A stretch of 64,000 nucleotides of DNA from Rhodamnia argentea (Eukaryota > Streptophyta > Magnoliopsida > Myrtales > Myrtaceae). Of this stretch, positions 58,351 to 64,000 are shown in pieces; position 1 is the first letter of the stretch; the number at the start of each line of letters is the position of its first letter. Both the position numbers and the translations under genes were made by a program. The notes beneath the pieces were generated by a model. It saw nothing but the letters and a program-made list of their open reading frames with translations. It made no database searches and was not told the origin of the DNA. The stretch spans positions 6,386,001 through 6,450,000 of the forward strand of contig NC_063154.1 of NCBI RefSeq assembly GCF_020921035.1. Reading direction: 5' to 3'.

Positions 58351-59910
58351 AAGCAAATCCCAAATTATCTGGTTACACAAGAAGTCTTCATCCGTGGATG
58401 ACTAAAACAGTTCGATGGATGAAGGAGCTTTTCATTGGCCAAAGAAGAGCTTTTGGTGCAATTATTTGGGTTTTGGTTAACCTACTAGCTTCCACGCATC
58501 GCATCCGCATTCGCATCCGCATCGCATCGCATCACATCACATGCTGCGGTTCCATAGTCTTAGGTGTAACGTGGTGAAATGTGGCATCTTCAGTTCTCCC
58601 TGAATGGTTTGATTGTACGTTAGCATTTTGTAAAAACTGAAAATGGCCAAAGCTCCAAGACTTGATCAGTTTCTCCTGAATTGGATCCTCAGCATGTCTG
58701 CAAGTGCTTCTAGTCCTATTCTCTGTGTTTACATTCACCAACTCGGCGAACTGCTGAATTGACGGCTAGGAAAACGATCGGATAACCAAATTATTTAACC
58801 AACGATACTTGGTTTACTAGATGACACACTTACTAGCCTCCTGGAGTTCCGAAGGAAACATCACGGGCATCCTGGTTGAGTTAAGAACGGGAATTTAAGT
58901 TTCCGAGATCGAATCCTCTATTGCAATTTCTTTCGTGTATGCTAATCTCTGCCGCTTGTGATGAATGAAGGAACCCGTTATGACAAAGATAGATGAATAA
59001 CATTTGGCTTCAACTTATCATTTCGGACTCAGAGTAGGAAAAAAATACTTGGGAAAATTATAAAAAAAAAAAGTCCTAAACTTATTACACTTTGTGTCAA
59101 TTTAATCTTAAATATTTCAAATATGCCAATTGAATCTTAAATCTTTTTCACATTTTGCCAATTGAGTTCATCCAATAAATTTTGAGAAATTATCGATACG
59201 GATGTCTATTGACATTGACATGAAAATTTTAAAAATTTTTATTTCTTTTTTAAATTTTATTTTTTTATTATCAAGGTTCAGTAAGGGGCCGCCAACCACG
59301 ACGGTGACCGGGACCTTGCTCGGATCTAAGCTAGCGCTATGAGCCCTTGTCGGCCAGAGCAAAGCCACAAGCCTCAACTACCACTTGGCAAGGGCACCCT
59401 TGCTCCGGTAGTCACCTAGTGGTCAGCTAGGGCTGGCGGTCCTCACTTAGATCCGGGTGAGGTCGGGTGAGGGCCACGAGGCCTCACTGGCCATTGGGTG
59501 AGGTGGTCGCTATCCTTGCACTCACCTAATATAAAATTTTACAAATTATAATAATTAAAATAATTTTCACGTTAACGTCTATAATGTTATGTATGATAGG
59601 CGGCATCCATATCATCAATTTTCAGTTAAAACTGATCAAATGAACTCAATTGATAAAATGCGAACTGAATTGGCATAAATATTCGGGTCATGCTAGGACC
59701 CGATTGGAACAGATGGAGCCCATCGGGCGAGGCCCATCGTACATCTGGCTTTATCGATAATCATCATCCCAGCACGTCCAGTTGGACTCGTCGGAGCTCG
59801 GAATTCGGGTCGGGTCTTCATCGCCGAGTCCACTGTCCAGCGAGTTCGGCCAAATCTGTGCGTCATTTTTCCGCTCCGTACTCCTCACACCCCCCTCCAC
59901 CCCCCGTGCG
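58351..59910. other. Intergenic region between MES and SIK1-like genes
   Basis: The left part is the MES 3' UTR and includes a cgcatc/gcatc microsatellite at about 58495-58542. A large palindromic element occupies about 59055-59690. The last 220 bp before 59911 should hold the kinase gene's leader; it is GC-rich and C-rich (cccccctccaccccccg). No other gene is recognised. Confidence 0.5.
59055..59690. mobile_element. Large palindromic MITE-like element upstream of the kinase gene
   Basis: Left arm blocks such as attttgccaattgagttcat and gatacggatgtc recur inverted in the right arm (atgaactcaattgataaaat, ggcggcatccatatcat). The outer left part repeats a caatttaatcttaaatattt-type unit. The interior (59285-59515) is GC-rich. 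No ORF of note. It ends about 220 bp upstream of the SIK1-like start codon. Confidence 0.6.

Positions 59911-64000
<4,090 letters not shown>

Overview
The window is nuclear DNA from a flowering plant, most likely a eudicot. All nine recognisable protein genes are split by introns with GT...AG borders (one GC...AG), and every protein belongs to a plant-type family. Intergenic DNA is AT-rich and full of short palindromic elements. Those elements look like the small non-autonomous transposons of woody eudicots such as Myrtales, but I cannot name a species. All exon structures were worked out by hand from splice sites and reading-frame phase; none is confirmed by transcript data.

Layout from left to right. 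A Ser-rich protein with a very Cys-rich tail lies at 1394-3477 (+). A secreted glycerophosphodiester phosphodiesterase lies at 4034-5934 (-). A Ninja-family/AFP repressor of ABA signalling lies at 8065-10595 (-), with three G-box/ABRE sites and a TGACGTCA site upstream. A gene-poor stretch of about 9 kb follows (10.6-19.8 kb); it holds degenerate repeats and an isolated GC-rich island with several G-boxes. Next is a G3BP-like protein (NTF2 + RRM + RGG) at 19828-22808 (-), whose promoter region is a five-copy degenerate tandem array. A tRNA-Thr(CGU) gene at 25280-25351 (-) sits head to head with an asparagine-synthetase-domain protein (ASNSD1-like) at 25469-33982 (+). Then come CDC48B (35857-42433, +), a DHX33-like DEAH-box RNA helicase (43938-50351, +), a MES11-type alpha/beta hydrolase (55155-58350, +), and a Hippo/Ste20-like kinase of the SIK1 type (59911 to the right edge, +, incomplete).

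The genes do not form a pathway or cluster; they are independent neighbours. Several touch RNA and protein homeostasis (G3BP-like, DEAH helicase, CDC48B, tRNA-Thr) and two touch signalling (AFP, SIK1), but I see no sign that this is more than chance.

The most noteworthy signals are: (1) the reiterated TATA + G-box promoter array upstream of the G3BP-like gene; (2) a recent 150-bp tandem duplication that copies a GC-type 5' splice site in the same gene; (3) an independent 34-bp duplication that copies a 5' splice site in the MES gene; (4) an Asp in place of Ser at the nucleophile of the MES hydrolase; (5) an N-terminal series of Thr-centred motifs in the SIK1 kinase resembling the phospho-Thr-Met motifs of animal MST kinases; and (6) at least four palindromic elements whose arms are themselves made of short reiterated units, one of which ends about 220 bp upstream of the SIK1 start codon. 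No wholly new biological system was found.
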